Shown piece by piece: positions 36,322-43,958 of a stretch of 64,000 bases of DNA (its first letter is position 1; the number at the start of each line of letters is the position of its first letter). Under the pieces are notes generated by a model. That model saw only the letters and a program-made list of their open reading frames with translations. It made no database searches and was not told the DNA's origin. Position numbers and translations under genes: made by a program. The stretch spans positions 1 through 64,000 of the forward strand of contig JAIYDS010000054.1 in assembly GCA_027487385.1 (NCBI GenBank), written 5' to 3'. Source of the DNA: Acetobacteraceae bacterium (GTDB lineage: Bacteria; Pseudomonadota; Alphaproteobacteria; Acetobacterales; Acetobacteraceae).

Positions 36322-37134
36322 TCAGCGTGAGGGTTGGGTTGCGGCCGGCGGCACTGTCGCGCCGACGCCGACGCCAAAGCCGGTGCCGCCGGCCGCTTCG
36401 GGCGCTGGCTGGCCGGCATTGGTGATCTCATTGGCGCGGCGCTGGCGATAGGCGCTGCGCAGCGTCGAATAGGGATCCAGCGAGGTGGCGTAAAGGGTAT
36501 CGAGCGTGTCCAGCACGCCCTCCCGCGCATCAAGGATGGTCATGCCGGTGCGGACATAGCGGAGGATCTCCACCACCTGGCCCTGGCCGAACCAGAACCA
36601 GGGGCTGGCCACCGCATCCACGCCCGCGCCGACCATATCCCGCGGGTTGGAGGGGCCGAGCACCGGCAGGAACAGGTAAGGCCCCTCGCCCATGCCCCAG
36701 ACGGCCAGGGTCTGGCCGAAATCCTCGCCATGGCCGCGAATGCCGAATTGCCACTCGGCGACGTCCACGAGGCCGCCCAGGCCGAGGGTGGAGTTGATCA
36801 GGAAGCGGCTGGCGGTGCGGCCGGCGCGGTCCATCTCGCCTTGCAGCAGGTCATTCATCAGGATGGTGGGGGCGCGCAGATTGCCGAGCGCGTTGCGCAC
36901 GCCTTCCCGCAGGGGCGGAGGGATCACGGCGCGATAGGCGACGGCGGCCGGGCGCAGCACCACGGCGTCGATCGCGTTGTTCACCTCATACATGCCGCGG
37001 TTCAAGGGTTCCAGCGGGTCGTTGTTGGCCTCGAACTCGGCCAGGGCCTCGGGGTCGGAAGCGGGCGGGCGGGTGGCGCAACCCGCAAGCCCGATCACCA
37101 GGAGGGCGGCAGCCAGGAGAGGACCTGAGCGCAT
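36322..37134 (-). CDS. mlaA: MlaA/VacJ outer-membrane lipoprotein
   Basis: This 270-residue lipoprotein has lipobox LAGC (signal MRSGPLLAAALLVIGLAGC). The VacJ core includes DPLEPLNRGMYEVNNAID, RFLINSTLGLGGLVDVAEW and EDFGQTLAVWGMGEGPYLFL with LPVLGPSNPRDMVG. It removes phospholipids from the outer leaflet together with MlaC. The frame continues upstream to 37230, but ATG 37134 puts the lipobox at the correct place. The C-terminus is Gly/Ala/Pro-rich. Confidence 0.92.
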   Translation of the reverse strand: MRSGPLLAAALLVIGLAGCATRPPASDPEALAEFEANNDPLEPLNRGMYEVNNAIDAVVLRPAAVAYRAVIPPPLREGVRNALGNLRAPTILMNDLLQGEMDRAGRTASRFLINSTLGLGGLVDVAEWQFGIRGHGEDFGQTLAVWGMGEGPYLFLPVLGPSNPRDMVGAGVDAVASPWFWFGQGQVVEILRYVRTGMTILDAREGVLDTLDTLYATSLDPYSTLRSAYRQRRANEITNAGQPAPEAAGGTGFGVGVGATVPPAATQPSR

Positions 37135-37310
37135 GGGTGAAGGCGAACCTTTCTCGGGATACGCTGGGCAAAGGAGGCCAGGAATTCGGCCATGCGCGGC
37201 TAACAAGCACGACCTGACCACTTGGGGCAAGTTGCGGCCATGTCACGAAACGTCACGGCGCCGGCGCCGACCCCTTGCGAAAAGCGGGCACCGACGCCAA
37301 ACCCTCCGCC
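37135..37310. promoter_or_regulatory. Divergent promoter region, mlaA / metF
   Basis: This 176-base interval holds the promoters for mlaA (minus) and metF (plus). GGGCAAGTTGC near 37224-37234 recalls the CAAGTTGCCC seen in the metX leader at 918-927, a possible shared methionine-regulatory word, though short. A GGCGCCGGCGCC palindrome lies near 37257-37268. No riboswitch fold is recognised. Confidence 0.35.
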
Positions 37311-38246
37311 ATGGATACCGCCCCAAACAACACCCTGGAACGCTGGCTGACCGGCCCGCGCTTCGGCACGCTCCCCTCGCCGAGCAGCCTGCCGGCGCCG
37401 AAGCTCTCCTTCGAGTTCTTCCCGCCGAAGAACGAGAAGCTGGAGGCCGAGCTCTGGACCTGCATCCGCCGGCTCGAGCCGCTTGGCCCGCGCTTCGTCT
37501 CCGTGACCTACGGCGCGGGCGGGTCCACGCGCGCGCGCACCCATGACACGGTCGCTCGGCTGGTCCGCGAGACCAGCCTGACGCCCGCCGCGCATCTCAC
37601 CTGCGTCGGCGCGACGCGTGAGGAGGTGGACGAGGTGGCCCGGGAATACTGGGCGGCCGGCGTGCGGCACATCGTGGCGCTGCGCGGCGACCCGCCGGCC
37701 GGCGCCAGCGAATACACGCCCCATCCGGGCGGCTATGCCCAGGCCGAGGACCTGGTGCGCGGCCTGCGGCGGATTGCGGATTTCGACATCAGCGTGGGCG
37801 CCTATCCGGAGACCCATCCCGCGGCCCTCTCCGCCGATGCCGATCTCGACTATTTCAAGCGCAAGATGGATGCGGGCGCGAACCGGGCCATCACGCAGTA
37901 TTTCTTCGATACGGACGTCTATCTGCGGTTCCTGGATCGCTGCCTGGCCGCGGGGATCAACCTGCCCATCGTGCCGGGCATCATGCCGGTCTCGAACTTC
38001 GCCAGCGTGAAGCGCTTCTCCGCCATGTGCGGCGCCTCGGTGCCGGGCTGGCTGGAGAAACTGTTCGAGGGGCTGGAGGATGACGAAGCCACCCGCCGCA
38101 TGGTGGCGGCGACGGTGGCGGCCGAGCAGGTCCGCATCCTGCAGGCCAATGGAGTGGATGAGTTCCACTTCTACACGTTGAACCGCTCAGACCTGACCTA
38201 TGCCATCGCGCATATCCTGGGCGCCCGGCCCGTGGCGTCGGTCTGA
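37311..38246 (+). CDS. metF: Methylenetetrahydrofolate reductase
   Basis: The 311-residue TIM-barrel flavoprotein reduces 5,10-methylene-THF to 5-methyl-THF for methionine synthase. Signature parts are LSFEFFPPKNEKLE (catalytic Glu), FVSVTYGAGGSTR, HIVALRGDPPAG, VGAYPETHP, ITQYFFD and the C-terminal EFHFYTLNRSDL. ATG 37311 (MDTAPNNT) is preferred to TTG 37275. It stands alone on the plus strand here, away from metX. Confidence 0.95.
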   Translation: MDTAPNNTLERWLTGPRFGTLPSPSSLPAPKLSFEFFPPKNEKLEAELWTCIRRLEPLGPRFVSVTYGAGGSTRARTHDTVARLVRETSLTPAAHLTCVGATREEVDEVAREYWAAGVRHIVALRGDPPAGASEYTPHPGGYAQAEDLVRGLRRIADFDISVGAYPETHPAALSADADLDYFKRKMDAGANRAITQYFFDTDVYLRFLDRCLAAGINLPIVPGIMPVSNFASVKRFSAMCGASVPGWLEKLFEGLEDDEATRRMVAATVAAEQVRILQANGVDEFHFYTLNRSDLTYAIAHILGARPVASV

Positions 38247-38286
38247 CTTACCGCCGGCCTGGCGGGGCGGGGTTCCGGAGAGGGCC

Positions 38287-38421
38287 TCAGAACCGCAGAC
38301 CGGCCAGCCAGAAGACCAGGACGAGCACCGCGAGGCACATCAGCCCCGTGCCCCAATAGGCGATGGCCGAGGGCTCTTCTTCCTGGAAGCGGTTGCGGCG
38401 GAGGGTGGCGGCTTGGCTCAT
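38287..38421 (-). CDS. Single-span membrane peptide, paralogue A (44 aa)
   Basis: This 44-residue peptide is MSQAATLRRNRFQEEEPSAI followed by AYWGTGLMCLAVLVLVFWLA and GLRF. A basic then acidic N-terminus is followed by one hydrophobic span ending in WLAG-L-[RK]F. AGGAG 7 bases upstream supports the start. It is clearly paralogous to the 46-residue peptide at 40009-40149 (shared PSA-[IL]-x-YWGTG and FWLAGL-[RK]F). I do not recognise a family. It is likely an inner-membrane accessory subunit or small regulator. Confidence 0.75.
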   Translation of the reverse strand: MSQAATLRRNRFQEEEPSAIAYWGTGLMCLAVLVLVFWLAGLRF

Positions 38422-38784
38422 GGCTGCTCCTGTGGGGTGGGAGATTGCCGAGGGCGGTGCAGGCCGCATGCCAGTTGCTCCAGCCTCCGCGAAAACTCAA
38501 GGTTTCGCTGCCAAATCGGCGTTTTCCCTGCGCTCTGCCGTGGCTCGGGACAGGTGGTTCAAACATCGCCTTGGCGCATGAGCCCCTTGGCCCTGCGCAT
38601 CGCCTTGCAAATTGCGATGCCCTGGCGGTGGAGTGAGGAACTGCTGCCCTCCCCTCCCGGCGGTGGACCGCTTGTGGCCCGGGCCCGGGCCACGTAACTT
38701 GTGTCGCTTGTCTATTGACCTGTCCCGGGGCGAACGGCGAATGAATGGCTTTTGGCGGAAGGCCCGCATGGACCGGCGGTTGCC
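38422..38784. other. Non-coding interval with a perfect 20-bp palindrome
   Basis: This 363-base gap lies between the divergent small membrane peptide and the sulfotransferase-like gene. The only strong element is the perfect palindrome GTGGCCCGGGCCCGGGCCAC at 38674-38693. Frames crossing it have shadow-like Arg/Pro composition, so I see no gene. Promoters for both neighbours must lie here; I cannot place them. Confidence 0.5.
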
Positions 38785-39900
38785 ATGATCCATCTGCATG
38801 TCGGCCTGGGCAAATGCGGCTCCAGCAGCATTCAGCACTTTGCCACGCAACAGGCCGAGGCGCTGCGTGCGGCCGGGCTGGTCTATCCGCTGCTCGGCAA
38901 GGGCGGCGCGGCACACCATATGGAGCTGGGCATCGTGGCCCGTCAGGCGCGGCCCCGCCGCCGTGCCGCCAGCGTGCCCGTGGCGATGGCCGCGCTGCGC
39001 GATGCGATGCAGGTCCCCGACGGCACCTCCTACCTGCTGAGCAGCGAGAGCTTCCTCAAGCATGACGCCGCGCGCTCCCGCCGCAACGCGGAGGCGCTGC
39101 GTGATTTTCTCGGCACCGCGCCGGTCCGGGTGCTGATCTATTTCCGCGAATACCCGGCCTGGGTCGAATCCATCTATGCCCAGAAGACCAAGCGCGGCGA
39201 GAACATCCTGGACATGGATGGCTTCATCGCGCATCGCTGCCGGCCCGAAACCGTCTCGGTGGTGGAGGGGGTGAAGCCCTGGCTGGAGATCTTCGGCGCG
39301 GAGAATATTCGCCTGCGCAGCCTGCATCGGGATGACCTGGTCGGGGGCGACCTGATCCTCGACCTCTTGGCCGCGATGGACATCCGCACGCCAATGGCGC
39401 CCTTCAAGCGCGTGAATGAATCTCCGCCCTGGACCTTCCTGGAACTGGCCCGCCAAATCGCCGCCGGCCTGCCTGCCGGCGACGCGGCCGAGGAGGAGGA
39501 AGCATTGGCGGAGCGCGGGCGCGAAGCGACAACCCGCCAGTGGATGCAGCGACTGGCCGTCCGTTGCGGCCTCGCGCTCGAGGCGGCGGGGTTGGAGCCA
39601 GCCCGCGTGCAGTACATGAGCCGGGCCGATTGGTGCGCCCTGCGGGACCTCTACAATCGGGATGTTGACGCGCTGAACGCGCTCCTGCCGGGACATGTCA
39701 TTCCGTCCTCGACCACGCCGGAGCCGCCGGAGCGGGGGTCTGCGCCCTCCTGGCGTGATGTTCCGGAGGAGATCGGCGAAGCCTATCTCGGGGTGCTGGC
39801 GAAGCCGGCCCTGTTGCGGGCGATGCCGGCCAGCTTCGCCGCCGCCGTGCGGTCGGTGCTGAAGACCGCACGCCGCCGCGCACGTCGGGCGGCGGCGTAA
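38785..39900 (+). CDS. Sulfotransferase-like P-loop protein
   Basis: The 371-residue protein begins MIHLHVGLGKCGSSSIQHF, the PAPS 5'-phosphosulfate-binding loop of sulfotransferases, and has VLIYFREYPAWVESIYAQ, the 3'-phosphate-binding strand region. The middle (EIFGAENIRLRSLHRDDLVG) fits the surface-polysaccharide sulfotransferase-like group in alphaproteobacteria. The C-terminus is basic (TARRRARRAAA). I place the start at 38785 rather than TTG 38752. It is flanked on both sides by the two paralogous membrane peptides on the other strand. The acceptor is unknown. Confidence 0.75.
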   Translation: MIHLHVGLGKCGSSSIQHFATQQAEALRAAGLVYPLLGKGGAAHHMELGIVARQARPRRRAASVPVAMAALRDAMQVPDGTSYLLSSESFLKHDAARSRRNAEALRDFLGTAPVRVLIYFREYPAWVESIYAQKTKRGENILDMDGFIAHRCRPETVSVVEGVKPWLEIFGAENIRLRSLHRDDLVGGDLILDLLAAMDIRTPMAPFKRVNESPPWTFLELARQIAAGLPAGDAAEEEEALAERGREATTRQWMQRLAVRCGLALEAAGLEPARVQYMSRADWCALRDLYNRDVDALNALLPGHVIPSSTTPEPPERGSAPSWRDVPEEIGEAYLGVLAKPALLRAMPASFAAAVRSVLKTARRRARRAAA

Positions 39901-39920
39901 GGGTCGATCCGCTGGGCCTC

Positions 39921-40007
39921 AGAGCATGATGCGTTGAGGCGGAATCGCCGAGACGCTGAATCATGCTCTCAGCAAAGTCTGGGGCGTGCGGAGTGAACGC
40001 AGCACGC
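39921..40007. repeat. Alphaproteobacterial-type interspersed inverted repeat
   Basis: AGAGCATGAT (39921-39930) and ATCATGCTCT (39960-39969) bracket an inner GGCG-GAAT-CGCC hairpin. A second stem, GCGTGC (39984-39989) / GCACGC (40002-40007), encloses GGAGTGAACGCA. From memory, repeats of the AGAGCATGAT type are widespread in intergenic regions of alphaproteobacteria. This one fills the space between the convergent sulfotransferase gene and the small peptide gene. Confidence 0.65.
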
Positions 40008-40008
40008 T

Positions 40009-40149
40009 CTAGAATTTGAGCCCGGCCAGCCAGAAGACGAAAAGCAGGAAGCCCAGGCAGGCGAAGCCCGTCCCCCAATAGGACAGGGCGGAGGGCTGGT
40101 CGTCTTCGATCCGCTGGCGGCGGGCGGCGGAAAAGCTCTGGTTGCTCAT
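40009..40149 (-). CDS. Single-span membrane peptide, paralogue B (46 aa)
   Basis: This 46-residue peptide is MSNQSFSAARRQRIEDDQPS followed by ALSYWGTGFACLGFLLFVFW and LAGLKF. It shares the layout and end motif with the peptide at 38287-38421: basic patch, acidic patch, PSA-x-x-YWGTG, one membrane span, FWLAGL-[RK]F. AGGAG 7 bases upstream supports the start. It follows pdxJ by 62 bases on the same strand, so it could be the last gene of the kynureninase-pdxA-pdxJ transcript or have its own promoter. Unknown function. Confidence 0.75.
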   Translation of the reverse strand: MSNQSFSAARRQRIEDDQPSALSYWGTGFACLGFLLFVFWLAGLKF

Positions 40150-40211
40150 GGCCAACTCCTGTTCGGTGTGGGTTGTGCCAGAGGTGTTGCAGCCAGCGTG
40201 CCAGCCCGGAT

Positions 40212-40931
40212 TCAGCCCCGCGCGGCGGCGATCAACCCCTTCATGCGGGCGATGGCGGTCGGCAGACCCTCGAAAACCGAGGTCGAAATCAGGAAATGGC
40301 CGATCGAAACCTCGCTGATTTCGGGGATGGCGGCGATGGGCGTGATGGTCTCGTAGCTCAGCCCATGGCCGGCATGGCATTGAAGATTCAGGGTTTTTGA
40401 GTAACGCGCCGCCTCCGCCAGCCGGGCGGCCAGACCGGCCCGAGCCTCGGGGGCGGCATCGGCATAGGTGCCGGTGTGCAGTTCGATCGCCTGGGCGCCC
40501 AGCTCGGCGGTTCTTGCAATTTGCAATGCATCAGGCTCCACAAAAAGCGAGACCTCGATGCCAAGCCCGGCCAGGCGGCGGATCGCCTCGGCCAGGAAGG
40601 GGCCGGCGCGCAGCACGTCCAGGCCCCCTTCGGTGGTGAGTTCGGCGCGCTTCTCCGGCACGATGCACACGGCGGGCGGGCGCAGTCGCTCGGCCAGGGC
40701 CACCATCTCCTCCGTCGCGGCCATTTCGAAGTTCAGGCGGGTTTCCACCTCGGTGGCGACCCGCTCCAGGTCGCGGTCGCGGATGTGGCGGCGATCCTCG
40801 CGCAGATGCATCGTCACGCCATCCGCGCCGGCAGCCATGGCGAGGCGCGCCGCCTCAACCGGGCAGGGGAAATGCCCGCCGCGCGCGTTCCGCAGCGTCG
40901 CCACATGATCCACGTTGACGGAGAGGCGCAT
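40212..40931 (-). CDS. pdxJ: Pyridoxine 5'-phosphate synthase
   Basis: The 239-residue TIM-barrel enzyme condenses 1-deoxyxylulose 5-phosphate with the PdxA product to form pyridoxine 5'-phosphate. Characteristic parts are MRLSVNVDHVATLRNARGG, then GADGVTMHLREDRRHI, CIVPEKRAELTTEGGLDV, VSLFVEPDALQI, AIELHTG and EVSIGHFLIS. Its start overlaps the pdxA stop by one base (TGATG), so the two B6 enzymes are translationally coupled. Confidence 0.95.
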   Translation of the reverse strand: MRLSVNVDHVATLRNARGGHFPCPVEAARLAMAAGADGVTMHLREDRRHIRDRDLERVATEVETRLNFEMAATEEMVALAERLRPPAVCIVPEKRAELTTEGGLDVLRAGPFLAEAIRRLAGLGIEVSLFVEPDALQIARTAELGAQAIELHTGTYADAAPEARAGLAARLAEAARYSKTLNLQCHAGHGLSYETITPIAAIPEISEVSIGHFLISTSVFEGLPTAIARMKGLIAAARG

Positions 40932-41893
40932 CAGTGGCGGTTCCTTCGATGTTCGGCAAGTTGGGCGGCCAGGCGGATGGCCGCGATCAGGCTCTCGGCG
41001 CTGGCCAGGCCCTTGCCGGCAATGTCCAGCGCGGTGCCGTGATCCGGGCTGGTGCGGATGATGGACAGGCCGAGCGTGACATTGACGCCGCCGGCCATGT
41101 CCAGCGTCTTGATCGGGATGAGCGCCTGGTCGTGATAGAGGCAGATGGCGGCGTCATAGAGCGGACGAGAGTGAGCCGTAAACAGAGTGTCCGGTGGCCA
41201 GGGGCCGCTGGCTGCGATGCCGAGCGCCTGGAGCCGCGCCACGGCGGGGGCGACGATCGCCTGATCCTCATGCCCCAGCGTCCCGGCCTCGCCCGCATGC
41301 GGGTTGAGGCCCGCGACGGCCAGGCGCGGGGCGGCGATGCCGAAATCCCGCACCAGCGCGCCATGGGTGATGCGGGCATGCTCGACGATCAACTCTGGTG
41401 TCAGCCGCGCGATGGCGCGGGCCAGCGGCTCGTGCACGGTGACGGGCACGACGCGAAGTTGCGGGCAGGCCAGCATCATCACGGGCGGCACGCCGGTGCC
41501 GGCCAGCTCGCCCAGGAATTCGGTGTGGCCGGGATGCGGGAAGCCGGCCGCGGTGAGCACGGATTTCTGGATCGGGTTGGTCACCACGCCATCCACCGCG
41601 CCGCCGAGCGCCAGCGCCACCGCCTCACGGATCGCGCCCAGCACGGCCGCGGCTGTCGCCGCCTGGGGCTGGCCGGGAATGGCCGCCACGGGCAGCGGGC
41701 GGTGCAGCACGGGCAGCGCCTCGGCGAAGCGCGCTTCCGATGGGTGGACGATGCGCTGGATGGGCGCGCCCACAAGCCGTTCCGCGTCGTCGATCAGCAG
41801 GAATTCAGGGCCGGTGGCGCGCAGCGCCTGCCAGGCCTTCACGGCGATCTCGGCGCCGATGCCGGAGGGTTCCCCCATGGTGAGTGCAAGCAT
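40931..41893 (-). CDS. pdxA: 4-hydroxythreonine-4-phosphate dehydrogenase
   Basis: The 320-residue enzyme oxidises 4-phosphohydroxythreonine in vitamin B6 synthesis. PdxA marks are TMGEPSGIGAEI near the N-terminus, VTNPIQKSVL, FPGHTEFLG-like PGHTEFLGELAG, AGLNPHAGEAGTLGHED and CLYHDQALIPIKTLD, with RTSPDHGTALDIAG at the end. ATG 41893 overlaps the preceding kynureninase-like stop by one base. A GTG immediately upstream is less likely. Confidence 0.95.
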   Translation of the reverse strand: MLALTMGEPSGIGAEIAVKAWQALRATGPEFLLIDDAERLVGAPIQRIVHPSEARFAEALPVLHRPLPVAAIPGQPQAATAAAVLGAIREAVALALGGAVDGVVTNPIQKSVLTAAGFPHPGHTEFLGELAGTGVPPVMMLACPQLRVVPVTVHEPLARAIARLTPELIVEHARITHGALVRDFGIAAPRLAVAGLNPHAGEAGTLGHEDQAIVAPAVARLQALGIAASGPWPPDTLFTAHSRPLYDAAICLYHDQALIPIKTLDMAGGVNVTLGLSIIRTSPDHGTALDIAGKGLASAESLIAAIRLAAQLAEHRRNRH

Positions 41894-43056
41894 CACAGGG
41901 CTTTAGCAGAGCCCTTCGCGCCGGACGATAGCCGTTCCAGCAGCGCATCCACCTCCTCTGCCGTGTGATAGAGGCCGAAGCCGAAGCGCAGCCGGCTGCC
42001 GCGCCGGTCGGTCACGATGCGCGCCGCATCCAGCCGGGCCGACCATGCCTCGGCATCCGGCAGGTCGAAGGTGAGAAAATTGCCGCGCGCGGGGTCGCTC
42101 AGCGGAATCACCAGCCGGGCGGGATCGAGCCCGGTGCCCCCCAGCCCCGCGACAAAGCGCGCCTGCAGGGCATGGACATGGGCGTGGATCTCGGCCGCGC
42201 CGATACCCAGCCCCTGGAGCCAGCCCAGCGCCGCATTCAGCCGGAACAGGCCGGAGGGGTCGAAGGTGGCGCCCATGAAGCGCATGGCGTCGGTCGCATA
42301 GGGCACGCCGGTCTGCGCGCCCGCCAGATGGCCGAAGGCGGCGAACCAGCCGGTGTTGCGCGGCCGCATCAGCCAGCCCGGCGGCGCATGCAGGAAGCAG
42401 CAGCCCTCGCCCCCCATGGCGTATTTGTAGCCGCCCGAGAGATAGAAGGCGCGGCCGGCGAGGGGCGCGAAATCCGTCGGGAGTGCCATGAAGCCGTGAT
42501 AGCCATCCACCACCAAGGCGGCCTCGCCCGCCGCCGCAGCCAGGGCAGCCAGCCCCGCCATGGGCAGCGCGCGGCCGCTGCCGAAAAACACCTGGCTGAC
42601 CCAGATCAGGTCAAAACCCTGAGGTGCGGCGGCGATGAGGCCTTCCAGCACCTCCGGCCCCTCGGCGATGCGGGTGACCTGGACCAGATCATCCTCCTCC
42701 AGCCGGGCGATCTGGCGGGCGAAGGAGTGGAATTCGCCGGTGGTGGTCAGGATGCGCGGGCGGGTGGGCAGCGCGCTCAGGATGCGCAGCACGAATTCAT
42801 GGGTGTTGACGGCGAAGACCACGCTGGAGGGGTCGGGCAGGTTGAGATGCCGGGCGATATGGCCCTGCGCCTCCGCCCAGGCCGGGCCCAGCACCTCCTC
42901 CCATTTGTGGTCCATGCGCCGCGCCGCGAGGTCCCAGGCGGCGAGCTGGGCGTCGCGCGTCACATCGGGCCAGGGATGGTGGCTATGCGCGGCAAAATGC
43001 AGCCGCCCCGGGTCGGCGCCGAGGAAATGCGAGAAATGCGGCCGAAGATCATCCAT
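41893..43056 (-). CDS. Kynureninase-like class V PLP aminotransferase-fold enzyme
   Basis: This is a 387-residue PLP enzyme of the aminotransferase class V fold. The lysine motif FYLSGGYKYAMGGEGCCFL resembles the YKYL-x-x-GPG of kynureninases, and VVDGYHG supplies the Asp that contacts the PLP ring. The usual kynureninase N-terminal YLDGNSLG is replaced by FAAHSHHPWPDVT, so it is an atypical member. Its position beside kynA argues for kynurenine to anthranilate cleavage. The frame is open upstream to 44205, but that part is antisense to kynA. It is coupled to pdxA. Confidence 0.72.
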   Translation of the reverse strand: MDDLRPHFSHFLGADPGRLHFAAHSHHPWPDVTRDAQLAAWDLAARRMDHKWEEVLGPAWAEAQGHIARHLNLPDPSSVVFAVNTHEFVLRILSALPTRPRILTTTGEFHSFARQIARLEEDDLVQVTRIAEGPEVLEGLIAAAPQGFDLIWVSQVFFGSGRALPMAGLAALAAAAGEAALVVDGYHGFMALPTDFAPLAGRAFYLSGGYKYAMGGEGCCFLHAPPGWLMRPRNTGWFAAFGHLAGAQTGVPYATDAMRFMGATFDPSGLFRLNAALGWLQGLGIGAAEIHAHVHALQARFVAGLGGTGLDPARLVIPLSDPARGNFLTFDLPDAEAWSARLDAARIVTDRRGSRLRFGFGLYHTAEEVDALLERLSSGAKGSAKAL

Positions 43057-43065
43057 GATGGCGAT

Positions 43066-43914
43066 ATGGAACCGGACGCCCCACCCGAACAGAGCCCCGA
43101 TGCGGGTCTCACCACCGATTTTCGCCGCAAGATGAGCTATGGCGACTATCTCGGCCTTGATGTGCTGCTGGCCGCGCAGAAGCCTGTGTCGGACCAGCAT
43201 GACGAGATGCTCTTCATCACCATCCACCAGGTGCAGGAGCTCTGGCTGAAGCTGCTGCTGCATGAGCTGGACCTCGCCATCGGCTGCATTCGGGAGGACC
43301 GGTTGCGTCCCGCCTTCAAGGCCATGGCCCGCGTCAGCCGCATCCAGCGCCAGCTGATCGAGGCCTGGGACGTGCTGAGCACGATGACACCGCATGACTA
43401 CCTGGCCTTTCGCGCCCATCTGGGCAGCTCCTCCGGCTTCCAGTCCTGGCAGTATCGCGCGCTGGAATTCCGCCTGGGCGCGAAGGAGGCCTTCATGCTG
43501 AAGCCCCATGCCCATCGGCCCGAGCTGCACGCGGAATTGCGGGCCGCGCTGGAGGCGCCCTCCCTCTATGACGAGGCGCTGCGCCTGCTCGCCCGCCGCG
43601 GCTATCCCGTGCCGGCGGAGGTGCTGGAGCGGGACTTCACCCGGCCGCATGAAAGCCACCCCGCCGTGACGGCCATCTGGGCCGGGATCTACGCGAAGGG
43701 CGAGCGCGAATTCGACCTCTATGAGCTGGCCGAGGAGCTGGTGGATGTGGAGGACAGCTTCCAGACCTGGCGCTTCCGCCACATGCGCACGGTGGAGCGG
43801 ATCATCGGCTATGCCCGTGGCACGGGTGGCAGCGCCGGCGTCGCCTATCTGCGCAAGGCGATCGAGCGGCGCTTCTTCCCGGAGCTTTATGAAGCCCGGA
43901 CCGAGCTGGCTTGA
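43066..43914 (+). CDS. kynA: Tryptophan 2,3-dioxygenase
   Basis: The 282-residue heme dioxygenase oxidises tryptophan to N-formylkynurenine. Conserved segments are MSYGDYLGLDVLLAAQ, then MLFITIHQVQELWLKLLLHE, FRAHLGSSSGFQSWQYRALE and SFQTWRFRHMRTVERIIG with RGTGGSAGVAYLRKA. The start codon lies only 9 bases from that of the divergent kynureninase-like gene. No arylformamidase (kynB) is nearby. Confidence 0.93.
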   Translation: MEPDAPPEQSPDAGLTTDFRRKMSYGDYLGLDVLLAAQKPVSDQHDEMLFITIHQVQELWLKLLLHELDLAIGCIREDRLRPAFKAMARVSRIQRQLIEAWDVLSTMTPHDYLAFRAHLGSSSGFQSWQYRALEFRLGAKEAFMLKPHAHRPELHAELRAALEAPSLYDEALRLLARRGYPVPAEVLERDFTRPHESHPAVTAIWAGIYAKGEREFDLYELAEELVDVEDSFQTWRFRHMRTVERIIGYARGTGGSAGVAYLRKAIERRFFPELYEARTELA

Positions 43915-43958
43915 GGCGGCGCAAGGCTGTGCCGGCCGATCCGGGTTAGGAGCATCGT

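Noticed and set aside
37135-37310. SAM or cobalamin riboswitch ahead of metF, or ahead of metX at 882-959
   Set aside because: I found no conserved core or pseudoknot pattern; only short GC hairpins and a shared CAAGTTGC-like word.
38422-38784. A coding gene in the gap upstream of the sulfotransferase-like gene
   Set aside because: The only long frame (38198-38914, minus) is Arg/Pro/His-rich, is out of frame with the small membrane peptide it overlaps and has no ribosome binding site.
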